Positions 11,613-21,960 of a stretch of 64,000 nucleotides of DNA are shown one piece after another (the stretch's first letter is position 1; the number at the start of each line of letters is the position of its first letter). The translations under genes and the position numbers were made by a program. This DNA is from Anisodus tanguticus. Lineage: Eukaryota; Streptophyta; Magnoliopsida; Solanales; Solanaceae. The stretch covers positions 41,331,032 through 41,395,031 of the forward strand of contig CM067559.1 of assembly GCA_034509755.1 (NCBI GenBank), in the 5' to 3' direction. The notes below the pieces were generated by a model. That model had not been told where the DNA came from. It saw only the letters and a program-made list of their open reading frames with translations, and ran no database searches.

Positions 11613-12249
11613 AACTTGGTATTAGAGCAGGTGTGTCCTAGGGAGTCTGCAAGTCGTGTCTAGTAGAGTCTTGTTTATGGGTGTATAGCGCACCACCCTT
11701 ATAAACAGGAGACTGAAAGGCATTTAGGGATGGTTTCCATTATTTCATATCATAGATCGTGCAACAGAGCTGAGTCTTAAGAATTCAAACTTAAACTCGT
11801 GCCTGATACTGTTTCAGTAATGACGGTTACCAAAAAGACTTATGTTAGTTCATATTCGTAGTCAGTAAATGAGTACTTCTACCAGACGATTGATACGCCA
11901 AAAGGGCAGTATTATTGCTAAAATTTGAGATTATGAGAAGTTGTCTCACTCATATACGGAAGATGGAAGAGATAATGCAAGCCTAGAAAGCAAAACGTTT
12001 AGTAAAGTAAAAAAAGTACTAAGCATCGAAATGCAGAAGATTGTAAGGATATGAGTAAGTTACTTTCCCAAGTATCGACGAATTTTAAAGTACCAGATGA
12101 GTTGAGGGAAGCTAAAATGCAATACCTTGAAAACTTAGACATCATCAGTAGATAAGAAAATAACATAGAAGAATTGAACAAAGGGCATGTTGAGTATGTG
12201 TGTTGGATTAACAAGCAAGACATCATTTTGAAGCAGAAATCTCAGTAAC
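11613..12249 (+). pseudogene. Gypsy leader and gag start remnant
   Basis: The untranslated leader is followed by an ATG near 11869 encoding MSTSTRRLIRQKGSIIAKI and a stop. Arg-rich gag starts of this kind are usual in Tekay elements. From about 12000 the sequence no longer reads as gag in any frame; its origin is unknown. Confidence 0.55.
11617..11629 (+). other. Gypsy primer-binding site
   Basis: TGGTATTAGAGCA, four bases after the 5' LTR. It differs by one base from TGGTATCAGAGC, the complement of the initiator methionine tRNA 3' end commonly used by plant LTR retrotransposons. Confidence 0.85.
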
Positions 12250-12256
12250 TAAAACA

Positions 12257-12810
12257 TTAGAAATAGCAAAGGTGCAGCAGCTTCTTGATTTGCATAGAAG
12301 CTCGAACATTGCAGGAGAAGGCTACATCTTTAGCTATGTTCTCTATTAATCTACTCTTCCCCTCAAATACCTTTTGATTTTGTTCCATCCATATGGCATG
12401 TGTACACTCTGCATAAATCATCATAAAAATGCTAGCCGCGTGAGACTTGCCTTTACCCTGATAGATTGCCCAATGTAAATGTTCATCCCAATTTCTTGGA
12501 CTATAGGGAAGTCTATGAATCAGCAATCTAGACAATAGAAATCTAGCAAAAGCACAATGAACAAACAGATGATCTCTTGCCTCCAGAAAAAGCATTGCAA
12601 AACACACGTTTAGGCTCAACATCCATACCCCAATTTAGTAATCTATCATTTGTGAGCAGCCTGCCTTGGAACTGTAACCACATGATAAACACAGCCTTAG
12701 GTCTTGCTTCATTTTTTAACATGAAAGTCTTCATGGAACTCTACTATTGTCTCCAAGCATATGCAAATAGGTTTGTCGATGAAACTTCTTCTGTTAGCAA
12801 TAGACTGGTG
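12257..12810 (-). pseudogene. LINE C-terminal zf-RVT domain
   Basis: The minus-strand frame contains ARDHLFVHCAFARFLLSRLL, matching the Cys/His-bearing zf-RVT region of plant LINE and LINE-derived proteins. It continues to WDEHLHWAIYQGKGK and AECTHAIWMEQNQKVFEGKS. The preceding Pro-Lys-Ala phrase PKAVFIMWLQFQGRLLTNDR at 12734-12543 lies in another frame, so a frameshift is present. Confidence 0.8.
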
Positions 12811-12868
12811 TAAATGTGGCTCACTTACTCTTGCCTCAATAATCTTTTTCACAACCCAACTAACTTGT

Positions 12869-14500
12869 TTAGGTACATGCATGGTCATGACTTATTGGCC
12901 TTTGATATGATGTGTGAATCCACATCTTATTATGTTTATGTGTCAGGTCCCAATTGTTTTTAAGGAGTGCAACCTTATTCCACAACTTTAGGTTGATCAA
13001 GTTCAAGCCCCCAACACAATTAGGAGTGCAAATTCTGTCCCAGGATACCAAATCCCTCTTTGTGATTGTATTAGTTCCAGACCAAATATAGCTCCTATAG
13101 TGGGCTTCAATCAACTTCATCACTTTTGTGGGAGTTTGGAATAATTGGGCCGAATATGCTTGGATTCCAAATAATATTGTTTGGAACAACTATACTCTAC
13201 TAGCATAGGAAAGTTGTTTGACAGTCCAAGAGGTAATCCTAGCTACCATTTTATCAATCAAAGGTTGTCAGTGCATGATGGACAATTTCTTTGTTGCCAG
13301 AGGGACTCTTAAATATTTGAAGGGAAGATCACCTTGCCCAAATCCCAGTTTTTCAAGAATCAACACTCTCTGTGCACTAGATATACCCCCAAAGTACACA
13401 AAACTTTTATCCATATTGGCCTATAGTCAGAAGCAGTAGAAAATTTGAGGAAACAAGCTCAGAATCGAGCTACCGATTCCACATCCCCTCTAGCAAATAA
13501 TAGAAAATCATCAGCAAAGCTATGGTGAGTGAGTTTAGCTTAGCACATCTTGGATGAAAGTGGAAACTCCTAACTTCTTTCAGCCCATTCAAACATCTAC
13601 TTAAGTACTCAGCAGATAAGAAATGAGACATATGATCCCCTTGTCTTAGTCCTTTGGCAGCATCAAATGGAGTTGTTGGTTCACTATTAACAAGGATTGA
13701 ATAATTAACAGTCTTAACACATTCCATGATCCAATTGGTGAACTTAACGGGAAATCCAATTCCCTCCATAACTTGCTCAATAAAAGGCCATTCAACATAA
13801 TCATATGCCTTTCTAAGATTAATCTTGATCATACACCTAGAAGATATATGTTTTCTAGTGTACCCTTTCACCAATTCATGAGCTAAGATAATATTATCAG
13901 CAATTCTTCTACCAGAAATAAAGCCAGCTTGTGCGTCACAGTTAATGGAAGAGATACCATTTTGTATTCTAGCAGCTAGGACCTTAGAGATTATATTGTG
14001 AAGAATTGTACAACAAGCAATTGGCCTAAAATCTCTAATGGTTGCGGGATAAGAGATTTTAGGCACTAAGGTAATAGAAGTGCAGTTGACAGTCTTAGAA
14101 TTCCTTCACTACTTGTATGATATCTTCTTTGATTATTGACCATGCTTTCTTGAAGAAACATGCATTGTACCTATCCACCCCAGGGGTTTTTCATCCCCAA
14201 TATTCCATAGGGCTTCCTTGATTTCAAATTCTGTAACATCAGCACACAAAAATAACTTTTGATGATGAGATAGTTGGGGCTCCTTCTTCAGGACTAATCT
14301 ATCAACATCAGGTAATTCTTTGAAATGGTGATCCCATCAAACGTTTATAAAACATAAGTATCTCCCTTTGGATGTACCCTGACTCAGTAAGTTTGATTCC
14401 AGTTAAAGAAGTGAGTTCTTGGACGTGCTTTTTGTGACACCTCTCCTTCATTACAATTGAAAAATACATTGTATTTGAGTCCTCTAATTTCATCCACTAC
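12869..14500 (-). pseudogene. LINE reverse transcriptase
   Basis: The 198-aa frame at 14066-13470 has FRPIACCTILHNIISKVLA, AQAGFISGRRIADNIILAHE, INLRKAYDYVEWPFIEQVM and GLRQGDHMSHFLS, the classic L1 RT blocks. The catalytic FADD box (SFADDFLLFARGD) is present near 13518-13507 but in a different frame, so a frameshift lies just before it. DLVSWDRICTPNCVGGLNLI at 13189-12869 is the later thumb/connection region. Another frame at 14493-14308 supplies the upstream linker. Confidence 0.85.
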
Positions 14501-14799
14501 ACCCTTGATTTTTGCTTCATAACACATTCTTCAATAAGGGTCCATTTTTCCAGTTGTTGTAGAGTAACACTTTCTTGTTCAAGTAACTGGTCTGTGTATT
14601 GAGGGTTTAATGCTTTCTGAATGCACTTTAGGTCATATCTAGCCTTGATAATTTTCTGATCAATACTCTTAAACTCATCAGCATTAAGCTTCTTAAGGTG
14701 TAGTTTAAGATCCTTTAATCTCGCCTAAATAGTCTGCATAGGTCTTCTATTGTGATATTGTGCCCAAATAGTTTCAACCATAGGAAGAAAGTCTGCATG

Positions 14800-15530
14800 T
14801 TTTGACCACATATTAAAATATCCAAGAGTAGTGCAAATTGAGAAGCATAGGTGAATGGTCAGACACATAAGACAAGTCATAAGTAGTGCAAAAATGACCC
14901 TATATCAGCATCCATAGGTCATTCCCAAAAGTTCTATCCAGTCTGTTACACACCCTATCCACACCCTGTTGTTTATTAGTCCTAGTATTCTCCTTTCCAA
15001 GGTAATTCATTCAGCAAAAGATTATGGATACATTCAGCAAAATCTTTAGTTTTCGCCGAGTAACAGGATTCCCTAAGAGCACGTCCCGAGGATATAACAT
15101 AGCAATTGATATCCCCAGAGACTAACTATGGCAGATTTACAGTATTAGCTAACACATTTAATCTATCCCATAGAGTTTTCCTCTGGATACAATTATTGTA
15201 TCCATATACTATTGTTATCAAACACTCAACACCATCCATAATCCCCTTAACTTTAGCATGGATAAACTGGGCATCAACTTCCAACACATCCACAATATAA
15301 GTAGAACTATCCCACATTAGCCAAACTCTTCCATTAACAGCATGTTGATAGTTGTGTTTAACCCTTCAGGTAGGGGCTAATTGTTTCAAAACTCTACTAG
15401 TGCTTTAACTCTTGTCTCTAACAACCCGACAAATTTGATTCTCTGTTGGTGCAAATAGTTCTTAAATTATCTCTGTTTATATCTCTTATTCACTCTTCTT
15501 ATATTCCATATTAGCCAAGTCATGAGGATT
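14800..15530 (-). pseudogene. LINE endonuclease (APE-type)
   Basis: The start of ORF2 is visible at about 15525 as MTWLIWNIRRVNKRYK, the conserved first motif of plant L1 endonucleases. The frame at 15317-15126 reads CLITIVYGYNNCIQRKTLWD, the second conserved block. The sequence around 15050-14920 matches the WTN.Q...R..NRLDR block in shifted frames. The domain would nick target DNA to prime reverse transcription, but is broken here. Confidence 0.75.
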
Positions 15531-15770
15531 TAGATGTAGTTACCCCTTTAACACTTGGTTTTTTTTCTTGGGACTTATGTACACCACTTTTCTCCTGGAC
15601 CCTCATTTGCTTAGCTGGGCCACTTCTCAACTCAGGAAATTCCACATGACACTCTAAGGCAAGGCTCCTTGCAGTTGTTTGCTTCTGTGTACCTACTTGG
15701 CTAAGTAGCTTACGAGTTAGATTTGTTGTTGAAGTTAGAGTTTGTTCATCCAGTTTTTCATATTTCTATG
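15530..15770 (-). pseudogene. LINE ORF1 C-terminal remnant
   Basis: The minus strand reads an open stretch rich in Lys, Gln and Thr, including CHVEFPELRSGPAKQMRVQE and then a stop, directly upstream of the endonuclease start. Its position fits the tail of the ORF1 nucleic-acid-binding protein; the zinc-knuckle part is missing. Confidence 0.55.
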
Positions 15771-16090
15771 CTAAGAACATATGTTGGGAATCCTTCCCAA
15801 ATTGTACCGATTGACGATGTGAAGGTTACAGAGGACCTATCACATGAAGAGGTTCATATTGCTATCTTAGATTGACAAGTCCGCAAGCTGAGGACTAAGG
15901 AAGTAGCCTCTGTGAAAATTCTATGGCAGAATAAGTATGTAAAAGAAGTGACATGAGAGGCGGAAGATGAGATGAAAAGAAATAAATATCCATACCGATT
16001 CCAAGCCAATGTCGAGGTTCAGAGAAAAGCATAAGGCTACATGACGGGGATTAGATATGTCACCCCAACATTCGAGGACAAATGCTTCTA
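15771..16090 (+). pseudogene. Gypsy integrase C-terminus and chromodomain remnant
   Basis: The plus strand reads NPSQIVPIDDVKVTEDLS, then QVRKLRTKEVASVKILWQNK and EAEDEMKRNKYPYRF, with in-frame stops. This is the end of a Tekay-type chromovirus polyprotein, where the chromodomain guides integration. Two Trp/Arg-type codons are now stops. The polypurine tract follows. Confidence 0.8.
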
Positions 16091-16102
16091 AGGAGGGAAG
16101 GA
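16091..16102 (+). other. Gypsy polypurine tract
   Basis: AGGAGGGAAGGA immediately before the 3' LTR, the expected plus-strand priming site. Confidence 0.85.
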
Positions 16103-18207
16103 TGTAACACCCCGTAATTTCGGGTCATGGTTTGAATCGCTATGCTATGTAAAAATCGCTAGGCGTATATAAATAGACCCGAGCGTTGGAGGATTTTTGG
16201 TCATATTCATGTATGCGAATTAAGAGCTTAGTATACAAAAGGATAAAACCCCGAAATAATTTCGGACATAACAAGTGTGATGACGGAGATCAAAAATAAT
16301 ATTTGGTATGTGCATAAAGAGGCTATGGACTAGTGCTATATCGCATGATTATGACATTGAGTATATGAAGGTTTTATAAGTCATCAAGATTTAAGTGAAT
16401 TTGGACCAAGAAATTAATTATGTGTGTGATTGATTAATTAAGTGAGAATATTTTTAGCATGAATAAGTGGAATGTATTAGTCCACTAGTACACATGCACC
16501 TAAGTGAGGTGTCATGTGTTAATAGTGAGTGAGATAAGAGTCCTATTAAAACTACACGTATTAAGTGAATGGGTTATAGAACATTTGATCTTAATCCCTT
16601 AGTATTTCATTTTGTTGGAAAATTAAGCCAAAAACGTAAACACAAAACACCTTTAGCATTTATGTGTTATAGAAGAGAAGAGACCAAAATCTTCTTAATT
16701 GAGCAGCAATGTCTTGCCTTCCAAATAGCAGCAACATAGTTCATTCACTTTGGAAGAGAAGTGATCTCGAAATTGAAGGAATTCTTGTGCTTGGAGGTAA
16801 GTTCCATCTTCTCCTTCTTGTTCTTAAGTTTATACAAGTTGTAAGAGTGTTATTACAAAGAGGTTGTGCAGCAAATTCTTGAAGGAACTTGGAATTTGGT
16901 TGTGTGGTGAGCTGCTCGGTTGGGGCTGTTTGGTGATGATTAGTTGCTGGAAATTGTAGACTATTGTTGGTTATTGTATGAGGAAGACAAGGAAGTTCAT
17001 TTAAGCTAAATAAATTTTCTTGTTGATTAGTTACCATTGTTATGAGTTATAGAAGTTCTACGCACATAAGATATTTGATAAAGTGTCTAAGTGAAGACTA
17101 CCTTTAGTTATTGATCCGAAATTGATCCAAATCACTCATATAATGTAGATAATTATTCGTAGAGCTTACGAGGACTCGGAAAACTTGAATAGCTTTGACG
17201 ACAAAGGTATGTTAAGGCAAATTATTTCTTTCTTTTGGCATGTTCCATGTAACGAAATATAACTGTGTTATTGTTCCAGAAATTATTCTACTCCTAGTAG
17301 TTAGGAATATTCATGCTATGTTAAAAGCATGTCTAAATATGTTCCTAAATCCTTATTGAGGTATATGTGAAAGGTGTTGATATTCACAATGTAAGCCAAA
17401 GGTACAAGGATATTATGTCATCCGATAAGTTCAGAATGTTTCATTGTCATTCATGCATTATTCACATATAATATATTGGATCGGGTTGCACGTTCCGCAA
17501 TACTAACATATATTGGATCAGGTTGCACGTTCCACAACACTAACATATATTGGATCGGATTGCACGTTCTGCAACACTGATATATATTGGATCAGGTTGC
17601 ACGTTCCGCAATATATATATATATATATCACATTTTATTGTGCATAACATTTAAGCATATGTATTAGGGCCCTCTTAGGAATTTACTGCTGGTTAGTTGT
17701 TTCTGTCGGCTGTTACGGTCGGCTGTTTCTGTTTTAGTTTATTGTTATATCCTTGTTATTAGATTATTTTTGCCTAACATACTCAGTACATCAGTCGTAC
17801 TGACGTCCCTTTTATCGGGAGACGCTGCGTTTCATACCCGCAGGTTCAGCTAAAGAGGGTGACGGTTCGCACTAGTAGGTTGTTGGTTCGGCTGATATTG
17901 GAGCACTCTACTTGTTTCAGAGTTGCAGTCTGGTCGTGGTATGTTATTTTGTATATGCACTTGTGTATGGCAGGACCCTGTCCCTCCCTTGTGATGTCAT
18001 GTATTCTTTAGAGGCTTGTAGACAAATGTCATGTGTATAGTAGTTATGTATGGCCCTGTTGGCTGTGATGTATGTGTGTTAGCCGAATACTTGGTAACGG
18101 CCCATGTGTCCATGATTGATTTCGGTTGGTTGGTAAGTATGTGAAGAGTGGTGCCCGGCAGGTAGGGTCCGGGTGCCCGTTATGGCCATCCAGTTTGGGT
18201 CGTGACA
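16103..18207 (+). repeat. 3' LTR of the gypsy element
   Basis: A 2,105-bp LTR. It carries a short duplication near 16138-16165 (ATCGCTATGC... and ATCGCTAGGC...) and four rather than three copies of the 37-bp internal repeat. Both explain why it is longer than its partner. Confidence 0.9.
17471..17631 (+). repeat. LTR-internal tandem repeat, four units
   Basis: Four units of the TATATTGGATC(G/A)GGTTGCAC repeat, ending in a TA tract. The 5' LTR has three. Confidence 0.85.
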
Positions 18208-18210
18208 AAC

Positions 18211-18250
18211 TTGGTCTCTTGGTCTCTTGGTCTCTTGGTCTCTTGGTCTC
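18211..18250 (+). repeat. (TTGGTCTC)5 expansion at the gypsy/copia junction
   Basis: Five perfect 8-bp units lie immediately after the gypsy target-site duplication. The first copia element has only about two units at the same place. The expansion is followed by loss of about 60 bp of RNase H sequence. Confidence 0.9.
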
Positions 18251-18577
18251 AGCAATGTGGTGTGTCTGAGTCCTGTTGGTTGCGCAATCTTCTATTAAAG
18301 CTTCACTTTCCTATTTAGAAAGATACCTTGGTCTATTGTGATAATGTTAGTGTAGTCTATCTCTCTGGGAATCCGGTCCAACATCAGCGCACTAAACATA
18401 TCGAGATGGATATTCACTTTGTTCGCGAAAAGGTAGCTCGTGGATAAGTATGTGTCTTGCATGTCCCTTCACGATACCAAATTGCTGACATCTTTATTAA
18501 GGGTCTTCGTTTAATTCTGTTTGAAGATTTTAGGGACAGTCTCAACATACCAACCGCCCGCTATGACTGCAGGGGTG
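18251..18577 (+). pseudogene. Copia RNase H, 3' half
   Basis: Resumes the outer copia element. The sequence follows 2480-2805 of the first element, including the CDNVSVVYLSGNPVQHQ region and the terminal PSRYQIADIFIKGL (frame 18457-18705). The SSAEAEYR active-site block is deleted. The AGGGG before 18578 is the polypurine tract. Confidence 0.8.
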
Positions 18578-18864
18578 TGATAGAATATGTATATGTATAT
18601 ATATTAGTCGTGTATATTGGACCATATATACACGGTATTCTCTTCCAATGTATACCGTGTATATTCTTACCATATATACACGGTACTCTCTTACCATATT
18701 GGTAGAATTCTTGTACATGTCTAATTATGGCAATAGTCTTGTATTAAGAAAATGTAGTAGTCTTATATTAGAAAAATGTAGATTTAATTTCCATTAATTA
18801 TGTATATCATGTATATATATACATTTGACATTAATGAAAATAATCAAGGGATTATTCTCTTTCA
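18578..18864 (+). repeat. 3' LTR of outer copia
   Basis: A 287-bp LTR from TGATAGAATATG to CTTTCA, followed by ATGAC. It carries the palindromic TATACACGGTA region and a duplicated AGTCTTGTATTA unit. Confidence 0.88.
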
Positions 18865-18869
18865 ATGAC

Positions 18870-19578
18870 ATTTAACCCATTTATCTCTCCCTTAAATGTA
18901 ACTCATTTAATAATTTAATTAACACTTCACTAATTAGAGCAATAACCCAATAAGATTTGATTTGAGAAATAAATCTTATTTTGTTAAAACGTTCAATATT
19001 TTGAAATAAATTCAGCTTGTATGTCAAAACGATTAACATTTGAGAACGAATGAAATAGTAATAAATGAGCAATTCTTACTAATTATTAACTTGGCAATTA
19101 ATTATTGACTTTAAGAAAAATTTTATAATGACAACTAAAAGGCTGATATTAATTATTACTTGTACGTAGTAATGATTATAAATTTAAAAAAAATGCTTCA
19201 AGCTATGAAGCTAACTAAAAAGAATAGTGAAATTAATAAATAATTTCTTTTTCCTTTTTTGTTGTGTTAATGTTTTAATATATTGAAGCGGAAATTGTGT
19301 GGTGCCAGGCTTGCACTCCAATCATCCACAAGGTATATCGTTGGCATAAAGTAATGGGTTTGCTTCAAAGCCAACCGAATCTTACTTCCTCACTTACATA
19401 CAATTCACTTTATTACTGTAATAATATATAAATAATTAAATATATCAATTGTCTCTCTCTATATATAACTTCCAACGTTTGTTAGTGCAAGAAAACAGTG
19501 AACATTTTCAAGATTTCAATTCACGGGGGCGGCTTCTTTTTTTCATTCTACCTATAAACTCCCTCTCTTAATAACCAT

Positions 19579-19614
<36 letters not shown>

Positions 19615-19774
19615 ACTCCCACAAAAACATATATTATACATATATATACACTCTCTTTGTTACATCATTTTTTCCATCTTAATTCCTCATTTTATTGAAA
19701 AAAGACTCCCCTTTGCCTTTTCTTTGAAAAAGTTAGTGATCTTTTGGATGATAAAAATCAAAGGATACAACACC
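18870..19774 (+). promoter_or_regulatory. ZAT5-like upstream region
   Basis: About 0.9 kb between the copia element and the zinc-finger gene. It is AT-rich and has no gene. A (TA)15 tract at 19583-19612 lies 163 bp before the start codon, where a TATA element would be expected, and CT-rich patches follow. The transcription start cannot be read from sequence. Confidence 0.4.
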
Positions 19775-20647
19775 ATGGAAGCTCATCAAGTTCATCAAGA
19801 AGATCATGATCATGATCACTTGAATATGGTGATGAAGAGAAGGCGGACAAAGCGACCTAGGCCGCCTTCTCCTCTAGCTTTAGGGATTACTACTAGCTCG
19901 TGTAGCACCGTGGATGGCGCTAATAGTGGTGGTGGTGGTGGTGGTGGTAATAGTGGTGAACGGGTGGATGGACAAGTGGCAAACTCATTGTCACATTCCA
20001 ATAATTGTGATGGGATTGATCAGATCGTCAAGAATACGAATCAGGAAGAAGAAGATATGGCAAATTGTTTGATTCTTTTAGCACAAGGCCATAATTACCA
20101 AAAGTCCTCCTCTCAGTCTCCAATATTGGATGTTTATCAATGCAAGACGTGCAACCGTTCCTTCCCTTCTTTCCAAGCACTGGGCGGGCATAGAGCAAGT
20201 CATAAGAAACCAAAAACCCTAGAAGAGATCAAGACTTCGAAGCCAATTGATCATCAACAAGTCGAGAATCGTTTGAAATTGAACAACGACGATCATGTCA
20301 CAACTCTATCACTCCAAATCCCGAATAACACCAACAACAATAATAATAATAACAAGAACAAGAATAGGGTTCACGAGTGTTCGATTTGTGGGGCCGAGTT
20401 CACTTCAGGTCAAGCTTTAGGTGGACACATGAGAAGACATAGGCCATTACCAAATAGTATTGCAGTTGCAAGCCATAGCCATGAAGAATCTCATGAACAA
20501 ATAAAAAACACAAGGACTTTTTTGTCATTGGACCTTAACCTCCCGGCGCCGGAAGACGATCATCGGCCGGAAAATAAATTCACGTTTGCTTCAAAAGAAC
20601 AAGTCATCATCTTCTCAGCTTCTCCTTTGGTTGATTGCCATTACTAA
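19775..20647 (+). CDS. ZAT5: C2H2 zinc-finger repressor, ZAT5-like (C1-2i)
   Basis: A 290-aa single-exon protein. A basic KRRRTKRPR nuclear-localisation box is at 21-29, a seven-Gly run at 52-58, and an acidic/hydrophobic L-box EEEDMANCLILLAQG at 91-105. Two C2H2 fingers with the plant QALGGH helix follow: C123/C126/H139/H143 and C202/C205/H218/H222. An EAR repression motif SLDLNL is at 251-256, and the C-terminus LVDCHY is also seen in Arabidopsis ZAT5 as I recall it. An Asn run (185-193) sits between the fingers. Such proteins bind DNA and recruit corepressors through EAR, often in stress responses. I chose the ATG at 19775 (ACACCATGG context). An in-frame ATG at 19724 would add 17 hydrophobic/basic residues unlike the family. 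The gene looks intact; ZAT5 rather than a close paralogue is an inference. Confidence 0.93.
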   Translation: MEAHQVHQEDHDHDHLNMVMKRRRTKRPRPPSPLALGITTSSCSTVDGANSGGGGGGGNSGERVDGQVANSLSHSNNCDGIDQIVKNTNQEEEDMANCLILLAQGHNYQKSSSQSPILDVYQCKTCNRSFPSFQALGGHRASHKKPKTLEEIKTSKPIDHQQVENRLKLNNDDHVTTLSLQIPNNTNNNNNNNKNKNRVHECSICGAEFTSGQALGGHMRRHRPLPNSIAVASHSHEESHEQIKNTRTFLSLDLNLPAPEDDHRPENKFTFASKEQVIIFSASPLVDCHY

Positions 20648-21112
20648 GTCGATCAACAGTCCCTTTATTTTTCTTTTTTTCTTTCTAATCTTGATTTATT
20701 TCTACCATTGACAATTGTGAATTGTTTAACATTTATTTTTATTATCATATATTTAACGATTTAATGAATAGGCATAATTCTTTGGAATTCTTTTATGATT
20801 ATTTAATTTATATTGGTGATATATTTTCTTGTTTTAATTTGAATTCTTTGAGTATGGGGTTTAATTTGATCCATCCGATCTGGCTTTCCCCATATTCTTT
20901 ACTTTCTCGTTGTGTTTTTTTTAGTAAAAGTAGAACACATGACAAAGAAAAAAGCAACGAAGAGCCGGAGGGGGGGGGGGGGCTGCATGAGAGGTATTTT
21001 GTCGTGGGTTTAGAATTTAGTGGAAGTGAAAAAAAGAAAAAGACTGCAAGAAAGACCATGACTTGATCAAATTAACGACCAACAATGGCAGTGTACAACA
21101 TATATATCCCGT

Positions 21113-21252
21113 CCCGCGTCTAAGCAGGATCCGAGAAAGACCGCACTTTAAGCCGGTGTAATATAGACAGTCTACTCTATATCACACGGTTTAAACTCGT
21201 GACTTATAAGTCACACGAAGATAATTGTACTATCGCTTCAAGAATCCTCTTA
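21113..21252 (-). repeat. Diverged tRNA-derived SINE
   Basis: Read on the minus strand it has GCGATAGTACAATTATC for the tRNA-like head, GTCACGAGTTTAAACCG for the B-box region, then TAGACTGTCTATATTACACC and the GGATCCTGC block. This is the usual order of a Solanaceae SINE. It is heavily mutated and the 3' tail is missing. Confidence 0.6.
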
Positions 21253-21769
21253 AAATGACCAAATTAACTAATTTTTCAATATGATATTTAATATGTTATA
21301 ACATGTTATCAACTTTATTTTTCAGATAACAAAGTTTACTTGTTATTGAGAATTACTTATAGTTATTTCTTTAGGTGAATCGACATTATAAATATTCTTT
21401 TACTAAACTCTTATAACAATAAAAACATATTTAACATAAATATATATCTGTACAACTTTTTATGTGCCTTGTCTATTGTTTCCTCTTTTACTATTTTTGT
21501 AGGAGGGAGGTGGAAAAGGAGGATTATGAGTAAAGGAGGGTGTTAAGAATAGTAAGGAACCATGAGCTGCTCACAACCAAAACTGGTGGATTAGGTTATT
21601 CTCTTGTTTTCTTCACAAGAAAGTTCTAGCTAATAAATCTTTCACCTTCCTTTTTTTATTTTTTACTTGAGGCTCGATATTCATTTTGGAACTCGATTAG
21701 TTCAAATTCACACCAAAGTTTCTCTTTTGATTGTATAACACTCCTCATCAATACAAAAACTGATAAAAA

Positions 21770-21960
21770 ATTTTAAAGTTTATGGGTTCCTACAACGACT
21801 TCAAGTTAATATACGATAACAACTGGGTTCACAGTCAGATATTATTTTATAAATATCATGTACATATATATAATTTAAGCAAAAGCTATTGGTTTCTCGT
21901 GAACCCGACACAACCTGCTGAATCACCCTTATATATACCAAAGACGTTTTCATTTCAAGG
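21770..21960 (+). repeat. Dispersed non-autonomous repeat copy
   Basis: Shares TTTAAAGTTTATGGGTTCC, GACTTCAAGTTAATATA and TGGGTTCACAGTCAGATATT order with the copy at 5408-5590 and ends in GTTTCTCGTGAACCC. A MITE-like repeat; superfamily not determined. Confidence 0.45.

Larger units (their letters stand above)
12250..15770 (-). mobile_element. L1-type LINE inserted in reverse in the gypsy body
   Basis: On the minus strand, reading right to left, lie the end of ORF1 (15770-15530), an endonuclease starting near 15525, a reverse transcriptase (about 14350-12869) and a zf-RVT-like C-terminal domain (12800-12257). This is the normal order of a plant L1 ORF2. No poly(T) tract marks the 3' end at the left border, and I find no convincing target-site duplication, so both ends are approximate. 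All coding parts are broken. Confidence 0.85.
9555..18207 (+). mobile_element. Ty3/gypsy chromovirus (Tekay/Del-like), body mostly deleted
   Basis: Two long LTRs (9555-11612 and 16103-18207) each begin TGTAACACCCCG and end TGACA. A primer-binding site and a polypurine tract lie inside them. The target-site duplication in copia RNase H is AAATT (9550-9554) versus AACTT (18208-18212), one C-to-T difference. Only the leader and start of gag (11613 to about 12250) and the chromodomain end (about 15771-16090) remain; protease, RT and most of integrase are gone and a reversed LINE lies between them. The C-terminal remnant and LTR style point to the Tekay (Del) lineage. Confidence 0.9.
5838..18864 (+). 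mobile_element. Ty1/copia element, outer layer of a triple nest
   Basis: Starts TG at 5838, ends CA at 18864, and is flanked by the perfect duplication ATGAC (5833-5837 and 18865-18869). Removing the gypsy insertion at 9555-18207 leaves about 4.4 kb with gag, protease, integrase, reverse transcriptase and RNase H remnants in normal copia order. The 5' LTR lost its end plus the primer-binding site and gag N-terminus, with a TA repeat at the junction. All domains are broken by stops and frameshifts, so the element is not autonomous. Confidence 0.92.
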
